A DNA stretch of 64,000 nt, taken from Ascochyta rabiei (Eukaryota > Ascomycota > Dothideomycetes > Pleosporales > Didymellaceae). Location of the stretch: contig NC_082405.1 in the NCBI RefSeq assembly GCF_004011695.2, forward strand, positions 744,001 to 808,000, written 5' to 3'. A program made the translations under genes and the position numbers. Below are positions 11,815-23,634 of the stretch, in pieces. The notes beneath the pieces are model-generated. The model saw only the letters and a list, made by a program, of their open reading frames with translations. It was not told the origin of the DNA and did no database searches. Positions within the stretch are counted from its first letter, which is position 1. Every line of letters begins with the position of its first letter.

Positions 11815-14800
11815 GTAACTCCAGTTCTTTGGCAACCTCCTTCCACCAGCCGGCCGCCGCGCACACGCTCTCTCACGAAGATCCAGTACCAGCAGACTGC
11901 TGTTTCGTATGCCGCAGGCGTGGAGGAAATTATGCGTACACGTGCGTATTTGCAGCTGGGTCCGACGCTTGCACGAGATGTATCAAGGAAAATCACAGGT
12001 GTAGAGCAGCGACCGCAGAAGAAGTCGCCAAAAGTGAGGCGCGTTGTCCACAGTGCAAGAAAAGAGGCCTCAACAATTGTTGGTTTGAAGATGGAAAGAA
12101 CATGTGCGAGCCATGCATCAAATGGGACAAGCAATGCGGCGCCCCAACCAAACGCAGGCTTAATACAAACACTCGCTCCTTCTTAGGACTCAGTACACCA
12201 GAATATGATCGACCCACGCCTACCCAAGAGCTCGTGAGAGGGAACGGGCGCCGCAGGTCAACGAACCAAGCGTCTCGCCGTGCCTCCACACCTGCACCTC
12301 AGACCACCACACTACCCTCTCGATCAAGAGCAACCGCAAGAAAGAGCACAGCCGCTACCTCGCATTCCTATGAGAGCGAGATCCTCAATGAACCGACGGC
12401 ACCATATTCGGACACATCTTCGTCCGTAGGTCAGCAGCCCGGCCGCAATGGCCCGAAAGGTGAGACTAGAACAAACAATCGTCTCTCCCAAGTTCAGTCC
12501 AAGCGGAGTGCGCCTGGCATCAACAGTGTCACACCCGAGCATGCTGCAGCGCTGCTCAACAGCACACTCATACGTAGTTCCTCGAGGACGTCCACGCGTA
12601 ACAACATCGTAGCCTCGCGTGCCATTGTACAAGAAGCTACCCCAGACGACTCCGCTGAAGAAGAGGCTGAGCATACTGCTATAGACTACGACATGGTCAA
12701 AGTCGAATCGGCTGGCTCGCAACTGATCACAGAGATCAACAATGCTGCACGGCCTTCGCCTTCTCCAGCGATTGAAACTGAGATAGAAGACATCCATATG
12801 GTGTACGCGCCCGCCCCAGTTACTGAAATTTTGGCAGCTGGGCCAACAAGCTCACCACGACGTCATGCACAAGTAATTATCCCGCAAACAACACGTCCAC
12901 GCCGCAGTCGTGGTAGGCCATCGTACGTCGATCTTATTTCAAGCGATGGTTCCGATCAAGAGTCTGAGGACAATGGAAAACACGATAACGAAGACTACGA
13001 TGAAGACGACGACGATGTTTGGGATCCTCTTGATGCAGACGACGAAAGCGATGTCGATGAAGAAGTAGAGTCCAACGCGACGATTGAGAGCTCAGGAGAT
13101 GAAAGTGGGGACGACGAGGATCTAGATGCCGTCATCATCGATCCAGAACCCTCGTCTGCACTGCGACGAAGGGCATTACTTGGCTCATCAAGGTCACAGT
13201 ATAGTTCGGCCCCGAAGCTGGGCAAGGGTATTGATTTGAACCTTCCACCGTTAAGCAACATCCACGACATCTCTGTCGATATGGCATCCAAAGCCAGGGA
13301 GCTAGGTCTTTGCGATGTGCTGAGAAAGCTAGCAGGATGTCCAATTGATGTCGCTACAATGTGTTCGGGAACCGAGTCTCCACTTCTTTTCCTGCAACTC
13401 TTGTCCGAGGCGCTTGAAGCGGAAGAGCAGCCGCCCTTGAACGTGGAGCACAATTTCAGTGCTGAGATAGACGCTACCAAGCAAGCTTATATTGAGCGTA
13501 ATTTCCACCCGCCGATACTCTTCAGAGACGTGCGACAGCTTGGCGACGATGCAGCTACGACTGCAACAACAGCTTACGGCGCAGAAGAACAGATTCCAGG
13601 CGACTTGGACATTCTCATTGCTGGTTTTGTATGCAAAGACTTGTCCTCGTTGAATAGTCGGAAGAAGACTGTGGACGACCAAGGAGAGACTGGCGATACC
13701 TGGAGGGCGATATACTACTACGCTAAGCGATTCCAACCCAGTATCGTTCTACTTGAGAACGTCAAAAGCGACAAGAACGTTTGGGATGACGTGGTTTCTA
13801 GATGGTCGAAGATTGGATACGAGGCTGCCTGGGTCTACTGCGACACCAAAAACTACTACCTACCGCAAACTCGGGAGCGGATGTACATGATTGCCATCAA
13901 CCGCAAGCTATACGGCAAAGGTGTTGAAAAGGCAGTCGCTCAGTGGCAGTTGACCATGGAGAAGCTGCAACGGCAATGTAGCAGCCCTTACGAAGCGTTC
14001 CTCGTGGATCTGCCAGTCAGCGTGGTCAACCACTCAATTTTGTCTTCCGAGCCAGAGTGGAGCCTTTGCAAACTGAGGTACGATCAGATACGCTCAGAAC
14101 AGAGACTGGGTATCCGGCGTCCCATCACACAATGGAGTGAAAACGGCACATTACAGTAAGTAGCGGAGACTGAACTCACAGCCTGCATGATCTTGAGACT
14201 GACAGCCCACAGCCCTCCTGACTTTGCGAACCGGAAATGGTACAATTCTCAGTCGTCAAGAGTGTACGATGCCATTGATGTTGCTCACTTACAGGCTGCA
14301 CAACAGGGTCACGATTCCATGCACAAAATGAAGATATGGGACGTAAGCCAGAACGTTGACCGCTTCAAGACGGGTACGGGTTTGATGCCCTGTATTACCC
14401 CAGGAGGCTGTGGTTTCGCCAGCAATCGCCAGGATGCTCTCAACGGCAGTCAGACTTTAGTCTTACAGGGCATGCCCCTCGACAAGCTCCATTTTGCGGG
14501 CGAGACTCAAAGAGAATGTCAAGATCTTGCAGGCAACGCAATGTCTACAACGGTGATTGGCGCCTCGCTCATCTCAGCAATCATTCACGGTTACAGGGCA
14601 TTTCGAAGTAAAACTTCTCCAGATGCCTTCGAACCAAACTCGCAGAGAAAGACGTTACAAAACCAACTTGTCCGAGCAAGTACGATGGCGAGGCATGAAC
14701 TTCAGTTTGCAGATTCTAAAACCCTTGACGTTACACGACTCCTCCAAGAGGCAGGGCTGGCCTCTCGCATGTGTGCCTGTGAGGGTGATCAGCAAATATC

Positions 14801-17800
14801 CGAGGTGATCATTAAAATCTGCTCAGAGTGTGGGCACACTGCCTGCGCCATATGCGCATCGAATCCAAGGCACCACTATGTTGACAACATCACAAAAGAA
14901 ACTCGAAGACAAACACCAAATGAATTTGTCAGCTTTTGGAAAGCACGATTGCCTTCACGTTTGGGGCTGCGAGAATTCCCGAACCTAGGCACTATCGTCT
15001 CTCAGTTGCAAAGAGCTCACAACAGCAACGATGCATATGTCAGGAGGATAGCTGAAGTAGATCTAAGCTCGCGACAGTTCAGTTTGAGTGAGTTCGTACG
15101 CATTGACAATGGCTGGAGGGTCATATACATCTCCAACGACGCAAGGATGGAACTCTCGATTGGAGCGAAAGTACAGTGGCTGCTTTTCGTTCACTGTTCG
15201 CCCGATATTCCCGGTAACAGTGACTTGCGCAAAGCGCTTGAAACCCCGATCGCCCGCGCCACGGTCGACAACTCACTTCTGGATGCTGGATGGGAACTGT
15301 TCGTCCCTTCGCACCAAAGCCACTCCTTGCGGATTCGCGGATCTAATGAGCGATCCAAATCTTGGAGAAATCGACTTGGCCTTCCTGACTATCAAACAGA
15401 GACCGTACCTGCGCATATCCACATCCAAGGTAACACTGATGAAACAAGTGTTCTTGACGGTGACTATGAGCATCTGTCTCAATGCGGGACTGCCGAATCA
15501 AGTTTGTACAAGAGGTCAGCTGAGCCTGTGCTCTATCTGTTTCTCGACCCCAACCCTATTGGCGAGGTGGCGGACGACAGCTTCGTTTTCAGTCGCGATT
15601 GTAGCAGGAAAAAGTATGGTGAGTCGCGGATAATCACCACACGATTGTCTCCCATCTGGCGACCATGGCAGATCAATGATGAAGACGGACATGCCGTTGA
15701 TGCGGTACACGCTGGATCCTGGGTGTATATACCAACAAGGCTGACAGCGTCGACACTTACGCCCACAGTTAGCATTCTAGCACCCGGAACACCGCTCACT
15801 GGCCTTGAACTGGAATGCACTAATGCGATTACTGTATTGGATGTACATATCCCAGAGCAGCTGCCCACCCAAAAACTCTCCGAGTACTCCTGGGCTTTGG
15901 AGCGTGTGAGAACCGCTCCCTCACTGGCAGGCTGGCAAGCAGTTGGCTGCAGAACCTACGGCGATTGCGTGTGTGCACCAGCCTACCCCAGTCTTCTCTG
16001 GAGTGTGGATAACGCAGGAAAAGCCACCCCTCACGAGGACCGCAAGGCAGCGGCTATTTTCGAGCGTGGTTTTAAGACCCGATGCCCTGTGTTCCACATC
16101 CAAGCAACGGCCCGCAAGAACCAGACACACATTGAGATTGGCATCAACATATCCTCTCTTATACATCGTGCTCGGGGGCGTCTTGCTCGCTCTGGGAACG
16201 TCAGTGGCTCTGTGGCTAGCTCGTGGAGACTCTTGACGGACCATGCTGAAATCGGACCCTCACGATTCCCTAGATTCCAATTGCGCAGCAACGCGACAGA
16301 TCTGCCCTTCTCTGGACGATTGCGCCTCGAGAACAAGCTGCGGGGAGCTCAACCGCGGTCTCTGACCTGGATGCGTGCTCAAGAGGCCGGCACATCGCTG
16401 ACCATTACTGAAGTTGAGGAAGCTGTACATGCCAGTCTTGGATGGAGGGCAGAGGCACGAGCTGAAACGTCTGTCGAAGTTCGTGGCGGTGTCCTTGCAG
16501 ATCTGCCATCGTTTGGCAAGACTGTTACAACTATAGCTTTGATTCAAAGCGAACTCGAAGAGCATCTACCCGAGGATATACTCAAACAGAACCAGTCAGC
16601 AGCCAATCATCTACCGAAGCTTATTGACAGCGCTGCTACACTTATTGTGTGCCCACCACACATAGCTATACAGTGGCAGACAGAGCTCGAGCTCTTTCTG
16701 GGCGAGGAGCAGTACGCAGATTTCGATGTTCGGATCATCAGAGATTTCGCCGAACTTCGGCGCTTGACCATCGAGGATCTTCAACAGAGTCGAGTTATCG
16801 TGGTATCTTGGAGTGTCCTTTCAGATGACGAGTACATATCCGAGCTGGCATGGGTTACGGGCACGCCTGAACCTGCTAGTTCAAGCTGTCGAGCGTTCGA
16901 TGCGTGGATGGATGGCATTAACCAAGATCTACCTGCTCAAGTCTCCAAACTACAGACTATGGATCTGTTAGAGTTCAAGGAAGCCACAGAGGACCGACTT
17001 CAGCAACGTCTACAACAGCCGGAATTTCAGGCAACACTGCCTCTACGATTGCAACACGGTAGCAATTACCAGTCATACGAAGCTATACAAGCCGCTGCCG
17101 CTGGGAAGAAAAAATATAATGCTAAACCGTCCTTGAAGCGGAAACCCTCTAGGTCAGATGGCAATGCTGTGCCTTTATTGCACATGTTCCGATTCAACCG
17201 AATTGTTGTCGACGAATATCACTACCTCAACGACCATAAGAAGCTCAAGAACATGTTCACCGCGGTCAGCGTCCGAAAGATTGCGGCGCACAAACGCTGG
17301 ATCCTCTCAGGGACCCCCGCCTTAGCAAATTTCACCGACATCGACAACATCGCGTCTTTCCTCGGCATCAGACTGGGAAGGTTTGCAGTAGGAGCTGGCA
17401 AACTGACACAAACAGAAGAGTTCCTAGTTGATGACCAGACTGCCGTGGAGCGGTTCTTGTCCAAGACTGAAGTCATGTCACGTCAGTGGCATCAGGCTCG
17501 ACACGAACGGGCGCAAGAGTTCTTAGACCTTTTCGTCAGACAGAATGAGGCTTCGCTCGACCATGTCCCTTGTCACGAGGAACTACGAGCAGTCCATCTA
17601 GAAATTGCTCATCACGCCGTGTACCTGGAGCTGTCACAGCATCTGATTTCACAGCGAATGCAAGTTAGGAAGCTCAAGAACAAAGCAGAATCCGACAGGA
17701 CCAGCCGGCTAAACGCCAGTCTGAACAATTCCAAAACTGCCGAAGACGCCCTGCTAAAGGCGGCTCTACTCTACGAGACTAGCAGAGGGGAATCAGGTCT

Positions 17801-19203
17801 TGACACGCTCGTGCAGAAAAGATCAGAGCAACGCCTTGAGACCGAACGCGAGATCTCACGACTAATGCGTGCCTTTGAAGGGCATAAACGTGCTGGCTTC
17901 AAGGGGCTCAAGCCTGCCGATCCGAAGAAGGCGGAGAAGGAGGAGAATACTGTCCCAAAGCTGTACGCTAGCTTTGCACAGGATATCAAGAAGAACATGT
18001 GGCTAGGAGATGCTGATGCAACGGCAAATGCAAGGCGTCTACTGAAGAAAGCGGAGGCGGACCCTGCCCTCGGGGGCTTGAAGGAGCTCAAGGAAGTATC
18101 CTCAGACAAGAAAGTCAAAGAGGCCAAGACAATCATGTCGCACCTGCGCGAATCCTGTATCGAGCTCGCCTTGCGAACGAGATCAGAACGCTTCATCACA
18201 ACCGTCCAACAACTCCTGCAGCCTCTGTATGAGAATACACAGGAATGCATACCATGCGATGCTCCGCACTGTCGGGCTGAGGCCACAGTCTCGAAGTTGT
18301 ATTTGGCCTCACAATGTGGTCACCTTGCTTGCGAACCCTGCATTGTATCGCGTGGAGACGATGAGAACTGCGTGATGCCAGGCTGTAGCTGTACGGTCCA
18401 GGGTGTCAATCTGATCAAAGCCACTGATCTAGGCACTACCAAAGAGAAGGCAGCCGGACACAGCTACGGTCGTAAGATGGACGATATTGCGAGCCTGGTC
18501 ATGGAGCTTCCGAGTGACGATCAAGGCCTCGTCTTTGCGCCGAACGATGAGACGATCGCGATGTTGGGAGAGGTCCTTGATCACTACAGCATCCCATACT
18601 ACACACCAGTTGGATGTAACTCGCGCCAAGCAGCGAAGATCATTGAAGAATTCAAGGTCAGCGGGAGCGAAGATACCGACGACCGCCCAAAAGTACTCCT
18701 ACTCAATCTGACGAGTGAGACTTCCGCAGGAGTGTAAGTGACTTTCGGCTACTTGACATCAATGATACTAATGGACACGCAGCAATTTAACCAATGCGAA
18801 CCACATCATCTTCGTCTCGCCTTTGTTAGTCGAGAGCCAGTATAAATACGACTCGGCGATGACCCAGGCCATTGCCCGTAGCCGACGTTACGGTCAAGAG
18901 AAGCATGTGCACATATATCACTTCGCTGCATTACGCACCATCGATGTTGATATCCTCGAGCACCGACACAAACGTACCAACGGCATCACAGCAGCCGACT
19001 CGTCTGCTTGCCTGCCACCAACACCTCTTGCGAGGAAGGAGAAAACAAAGTTGATTCAGAACAAGGAGGGCTCCATGGCACTAGTACCAGTACCGTGGTT
19101 GATCGATGATGAAGTGCGGAGGAAGATGCGTGTCGAACAGGAGCCGGAGAAGTTTACGTCACTTATCAACTTCTCAGAGATGTTTGAAGATGGGGAGGAG
19201 TGA
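11815..19203 (+). CDS. DNMT5-like DNA cytosine methyltransferase-RING-SNF2 ATPase (main body)
   Basis: Exons 11815-14155, 14213-18733 and 18783-19203 join in frame. With the severed first exon the protein is 2,504 residues, and the numbering here uses that full length. Two cysteine clusters lie at 107-140 and 155-185. An acidic linker precedes the C5-methyltransferase: motif I VATMCSGTES at about 590, motif IV GFVCKDLS with Cys684, ENV at 725-727, QTRER at 762-766 and motif X GNAMSTT at about 965. A RING-like cysteine patch follows at about 1045. The SNF2 ATPase has ADLPSFGKT (Lys1627), DEYH at 1858-1861 and SGTPA. A second RING-like C-rich finger starts at 2203, and the helicase C-terminus contains QAIARSRRYGQEKHVHIYHF. 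This is the DNMT5 order; DNMT5 enzymes are ATP-dependent maintenance methylases acting on CpG in heterochromatin. After the transposon insertion the first in-frame ATG is at 12102 (Met174), inside the second cysteine cluster. No premature stop lies downstream. Confidence 0.82.
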
Positions 19204-20122
19204 TGAGGGCAGATGTTCGATTTTTGCATAGCGTGGATTTCTGGATGTACGAACAGGTAGCATTTTGCACAGTCAGAGCAGGGGACGAAGCACCTTTTCC
19301 ATCGAGATTCCAGCCCAAATCACGCAGCAAGGTTTTGTTTTGAGATGTGCTGCGCAACTCTCCATTACAAGTGACTGAAGATGACCTGATGATGGAGTTC
19401 CCAACTAGTCAGGGATGGAAGTGAATGCCCTCATTCTCACACAGGTATCTTAGCATGAGTGTGTGTCGTAACCAGACAGCGTTTTCGATGCAGCCTCCGC
19501 AACGTCGACAGCCCAAGTGTGCAGTCGTGATGTCGACCGAACCACTTGACTAGAAGAGAGCATGCAACCACAAGAGAGAAAAACAACAACATCATCAACC
19601 CGACCAACGCACTTGACAGTTCAATCATGACAATAACACCACGATTCCAGAATCCATCGCTAGCCACAACTAGCACATGCTCAGTCGAGAGACGAACGGC
19701 TAGCTGCTTACCTACAACCCCCCGTCCTCGCCGGACCAGGCACGACATCAACGCAATCCACTCGTCAATTCGCTTCTTGAAATACTCACTTGTCCCTTCT
19801 GCATCTACATGAACATGCACATGCACACACCCCTAAATACACGAAACACGAACCACGAAAGACTGCACACGCACCCCCAGACCACACGCCCCAGACCACG
19901 CACCCCAGACCACGCACCCACGCACCCGCGAGACGCTCACCGGAACCCTTCTCCACACCCCCCCACCACCCTCCCCCCCCGCAGCACAGCGCACGGCGTT
20001 TCTCACACGCAGCTCCTGGAGACGGGCGCGCGTCTGTCTGTCTGTCTGTCTTCTGTCGGTGGTTAGGCGAGTGGACTGGTGGTGGGCTGCAGCGGCCCGA
20101 GACGCTGGTCTAAGGAGTGCAA

Positions 20123-20160
20123 GTGGGAGTGGGAGTGGGCGTGGGCGTGGGCGTGGGTGG
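20123..20160. repeat. GTGGG(A/C) hexamer tandem repeat
   Basis: About six consecutive GTGGGA or GTGGGC units, G-rich on the plus strand and able in principle to form a G-quadruplex. Confidence 0.7.
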
Positions 20161-20285
20161 CTTCTAGAATCGGTGGTGTGGAGTGGTGGCGTGGTGGCGT
20201 GAGGGATTAGGGTGGTGGTCAAGCACGAATGAGTCGTCTGGGGCTTTCCGTGTCTGATGTGAATACTGGAAATTGTCACCGTCAC

Positions 20286-20313
20286 AAAAAAAAAAAAAAA
20301 AAAAAAAAAAAAA
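20286..20313 (+). repeat. Poly-A tract of 28
   Basis: An uninterrupted run of 28 adenines between unique sequences. It could be a relic of a retroposed 3' end, but no element is recognisable beside it. The length is prone to sequencing error. Confidence 0.8.
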
Positions 20314-21126
20314 GACTATCAAGTTGGGCTGAGATGAGTCTGTAGGGCAGCAACTGAATTTCCTCCGTCTGTAATCGAGATGGTGCCAGCTAGCAGCGCC
20401 GTACCTTTCCAGACGGATTTCCATCTGTCTCTATCCCTAGCCAAAAGCAACGCTGCGTGATCATCATGTCGTCCTACATGCCATCGTCAAATCATCAGTC
20501 CATCGTTGCCGTCCTAGGACTTCCCCCTCCTTTTGGTGGTCAAGGAAATAACTTCGCCAAACAGAAAGGGTATTAAATCCATCCAGAAACCGAAGAACCT
20601 CCCAGCGCGAGCCGGGAGCAGGTATAGAACAAAACCAAAGTATAAAGATGCTCGCAAGAAAAGGACATGAAAAGCGCAGGAGATGGTGCAGTAGATCGTT
20701 CCACAGCAGCCGTGATACCCATCTTAGCGTCTGAACCCAACAGATGAGTCCAGCTCCCGCACATGCATCGTGTCCGTGTGCGTGAGCGTTCCAGTCTAGC
20801 AAACAATGATAATGTGACCTGCACTGTCGCGGAGGAACGCAGCAAACAAACAAGAAAAGCAGTAGGGGAATCGAACCAAAATGTGCAGAATGAAAAGAGC
20901 AAAACCAAACTTTTGCAGCCGACCACTCCACCAAGCGGCAGCGACGTCAGCCTGAGACTTTTGGTGTAAGCTCGGCCATCCTGCTGGGACTCAAAAACGA
21001 CGAGGGCAAACAAACTGTGCGAAGCGTAGTACCGAACATGAACGCAGGAGACCGATGTGAGGAGATTGCGCGTTGCAGCTCTGGAGCCACTGAAGGTCTC
21101 CTACTGCACAAAGGTCATGCAACCCT

Positions 21127-23511
21127 TTAGTAACGGTACTCGGGCTCTCTTCGCTCCGTCCTGCGCGGCTGTCGCTGAAGGAGACGTCGCGGTTCGCTTG
21201 GGTCCACTCGTGACTCTCGCTTCCTGCGACTGCTCTGTGAGCTCCTTTCCGTCATTTCCTCAGCCTCTCTTCGTGGCTGACTGGCAGGCATTATGGCTCT
21301 TCTGTCACCCCTGGTGCTGCCTCTCTCGCTTCGGTAGGTGCTTTCGCCGCCGCGAGCGTTGCCGCTGATGACCAATTCGTTCATGCCATTCTCAATGGGA
21401 ACCAGCTGTAGGGTGCGACCCTCCATGTCACCGTTCAGGCTGAGGGTAACGGGAGCATCGTTGCCAATCCGCAGGCGAATCTCGCCGCCGTTGTCGCTGC
21501 CCTTGCTGCGAGAAGATTCGGCCTCTGAGGGTCCCCCGGAGGTGCGTGACGATCTTTTCTTGGCCATCTCGTAGGTCTGGTCAGCGTACGTCTCGCGATC
21601 ACCACGTTTCGCACTGATGTAGTCCTCAGCATCAGCAGCCTGCCTGACTTCAACCGGGCGCTGATGTCGTCGGCGGGACTCGGTGCCGGTTTCATGGCGG
21701 CGGAGTGGAGCACGTGCAACAGGCTCGTCTTCCTCTTCATCGTCATCGAAATCTCGTTCGTAGTCATGGCCAACGGCAACGTTCTCGTAGACTCTCGAAG
21801 AGCGGTCGGGCCGCCTTGGTTCGTTGTACTTCTGCTGGCGTGTGCGGTGTTCCTGGAAGGTCCCATCGTAGGCCTGTAAAGACTCGCGACGGGATGACCT
21901 AGAACCCTCCACAATGATACGAGCCTGCGGACTATCGTACGCCGAATGAGACTTGACAGGAGGGATGAGTGGCGGTCTGCTCACAGAGGCACGGCGATCG
22001 GCTCGAGAGTCGCGGCGATGACGGACCCGAGGATCATGTCTCTCAGGAACAATGACTGTCTGTGGACGCCTTGGCTCGGGCGCGGGAGGAGCAGGCATCG
22101 TGTTGGCATGGCGTAGGCTTGGACGCCGCTTGGAGGCACCCCTTTGAGATTGAGAGTCTGGGGGAGCCATGATCATACGGGGCCGTTGGGGAGGATACTC
22201 TGGTTCGTATTCCTCCTCGGACCCTGTCTCGGACTCGGATTCGGACTCGGAATCATCATATTCTTCCTGGTTGCGATAGTCACGACGCGGCTGTTGACGT
22301 TGGACCGAGGTTGGAGGCGGAGGAGGGTTGGTGTGGTATCTTGCCGAGGGCATGTGTCGGTCGGTGCGCTCCACCTGCAGAACGGGTGTCGTGGGGTATC
22401 CATAGCCAGACGACGCAGAGGCACGTGCCTGTAGAGGGGGCCTTTGCTGGTCGTAGACGGGCTGCATCTGCTGGGCTTGGTAGAATGCCTGCGGCGGTGG
22501 GTTCGGGTTCGGGTTCGGGTAGGGTTGCATGTGGGGAGAGGGCATGGGGGGTTGGCCGTATGGCATGTTGCCATAGACAGCTGACCTTGAGAGTGGTGGA
22601 CCGTGCTCCTGAGGCGGACTCGGGTGGGAAGCGTGCATGCCGGGCTGCGGCCAGTTGTAGGGAATGTCTCCGTGGTAGCTGGTGGGTCGGCGAGCGTTGA
22701 CGGAGAGTCGGCGTGAGATGGCGGGTTGAACGACAGGACCACCCTGTGCGTGGTACGTTCGAGGCGCGCGGTTCTCCCTCGACGACGCGTTTTGGTACTG
22801 CGCGGGGTCTGAGAGCTGCGAACGCGTGTCGTAGGGATGAGGATAGGAGACGTCGGGGGCAGACTCGGCTGGCTGCGTGTGCAGCATGGATGGACGGCGT
22901 GGCTGTCGCGGCCGAGCTTCGATGGCATCGGGACCACACTTTGTGCAGCCAGGTACGGTGCAGTCATCGAGATTCCGGCTGTCCCTGCGTTTGGGTGTTG
23001 GCTGGGTGATGGTAGGGCGTCGGTCGGCAGTGGGAGGCCGGCGCGAGGCCTGCGAGTCTCTTCGGGACAGTGGCTGGCGTGCAGCAGGCTGGGCGCTTGG
23101 AATGCTCTGGGTGCTCTGCTGGCGCGGCTGGGGAGGCCTGGGAGCTCTCTGCGCCGGCGTGGGCGAGGGCGCGGCAGGGACAGCGGGGGCAGCGGGGGCA
23201 GCGGGGGCAGGGACGACGGGCTGGCTTCGCTGCGACGACATGGCACTTGCGGCGGAATCAGCGCTACTCATGCCGGCGACAGATTGGCTGGAATACCCAG
23301 AGTCGCTCTTGACGTCCGAGTTGCTTGGTACTCTGCCCGTAGGGGTCTTGTCGAGGCCCAGCTCCTCGGGATTGGAGCGCTTGGTGCGGACGTTGGCCTT
23401 GCCGGGCGAGGGGTCTGGGGTAAAGGCCTCGATGCGGACCCCGTTGCCACGACCGTCGTCGGAGAAGTAGTCCTCGACGGTGGCCTGGTGCGGCTTCGCG
23501 TCGGTCGCCAT
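21127..23511 (-). CDS. Long intrinsically disordered protein, function unknown
   Basis: A single uninterrupted 794-codon frame on the reverse strand. The start was placed at ATG 23511, which has an ACCATGG context; the frame stays open upstream through a SQSQSQ stretch encoded by a hexamer repeat but has no ATG there. The protein is Pro/Arg/Ser/Gln-rich. Features include VEDYFSDDGRGNGVRIEAFTP near the N-terminus, an Ala/Pro tract, a short CTVPGCTKCG cysteine motif, an acidic DSESESESETGSEEEYEPEY patch and a C-terminal segment with alternating hydrophobics (IRLRIGNDAPVTLSLNGDM, LQLVPIENGMNELVIS), the only part likely to fold. It ends in many Arg residues. I do not recognise the family. A nuclear or RNA-associated scaffold is possible from composition alone. 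Confidence 0.65.
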   Translation of the reverse strand: MATDAKPHQATVEDYFSDDGRGNGVRIEAFTPDPSPGKANVRTKRSNPEELGLDKTPTGRVPSNSDVKSDSGYSSQSVAGMSSADSAASAMSSQRSQPVVPAPAAPAAPAVPAAPSPTPAQRAPRPPQPRQQSTQSIPSAQPAARQPLSRRDSQASRRPPTADRRPTITQPTPKRRDSRNLDDCTVPGCTKCGPDAIEARPRQPRRPSMLHTQPAESAPDVSYPHPYDTRSQLSDPAQYQNASSRENRAPRTYHAQGGPVVQPAISRRLSVNARRPTSYHGDIPYNWPQPGMHASHPSPPQEHGPPLSRSAVYGNMPYGQPPMPSPHMQPYPNPNPNPPPQAFYQAQQMQPVYDQQRPPLQARASASSGYGYPTTPVLQVERTDRHMPSARYHTNPPPPPTSVQRQQPRRDYRNQEEYDDSESESESETGSEEEYEPEYPPQRPRMIMAPPDSQSQRGASKRRPSLRHANTMPAPPAPEPRRPQTVIVPERHDPRVRHRRDSRADRRASVSRPPLIPPVKSHSAYDSPQARIIVEGSRSSRRESLQAYDGTFQEHRTRQQKYNEPRRPDRSSRVYENVAVGHDYERDFDDDEEEDEPVARAPLRRHETGTESRRRHQRPVEVRQAADAEDYISAKRGDRETYADQTYEMAKKRSSRTSGGPSEAESSRSKGSDNGGEIRLRIGNDAPVTLSLNGDMEGRTLQLVPIENGMNELVISGNARGGESTYRSERGSTRGDRRAIMPASQPRREAEEMTERSSQSSRRKRESRVDPSEPRRLLQRQPRRTERREPEYRY

Positions 23512-23634
23512 GGTGGCCGCGGCGCCCAAGGGGATCTGAAGCGTCAGGCGGGAGGGTGGACGAGCGTCAGGCTGCTCGGTCGGCGAAATGCCTAGCGGCG
23601 GGAGGCTATCGATCAATGACGGTCGGCGGGCGAT

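Larger units (their letters stand above)
19204..21126. other. Repeat-rich convergent intergenic region
   Basis: This lies between the methyltransferase stop and the stop of the reverse-strand disordered protein gene. It contains a degenerate 15-bp tandem repeat with CCCAGACCACGCACC units (about 19873-19920), a TCTG tract (about 20033-20050), GTGGGA/GTGGGC hexamers (20123-20160) and a 28-A run. No gene is supported. Confidence 0.5.

Noticed and set aside
11584..12186. 200-codon forward frame crossing the transposon end
   Set aside because: It fuses transposon end sequence to an alternative frame of the methyltransferase exon; no domain, and the methyltransferase frame is strongly supported instead.
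9400..19203. Methyltransferase region considered as cargo of a giant mobile element (Starship-like)
   Set aside because: No tyrosine recombinase captain or cargo-type genes were seen; flanking genes are conserved housekeeping genes, and the only mobile signal is the pogo-type element.
20860..20885. Reverse-strand GGTTCGATTCCCC resembling a tRNA T arm
   Set aside because: The stem does not extend to five pairs, and no acceptor, D or anticodon arm can be built around it.
22173..23246. 357-codon reverse frame and 252-codon forward frame (22837-23595)
   Set aside because: Both overlap the disordered protein gene in other frames; open because of GC-rich, repetitive codons.
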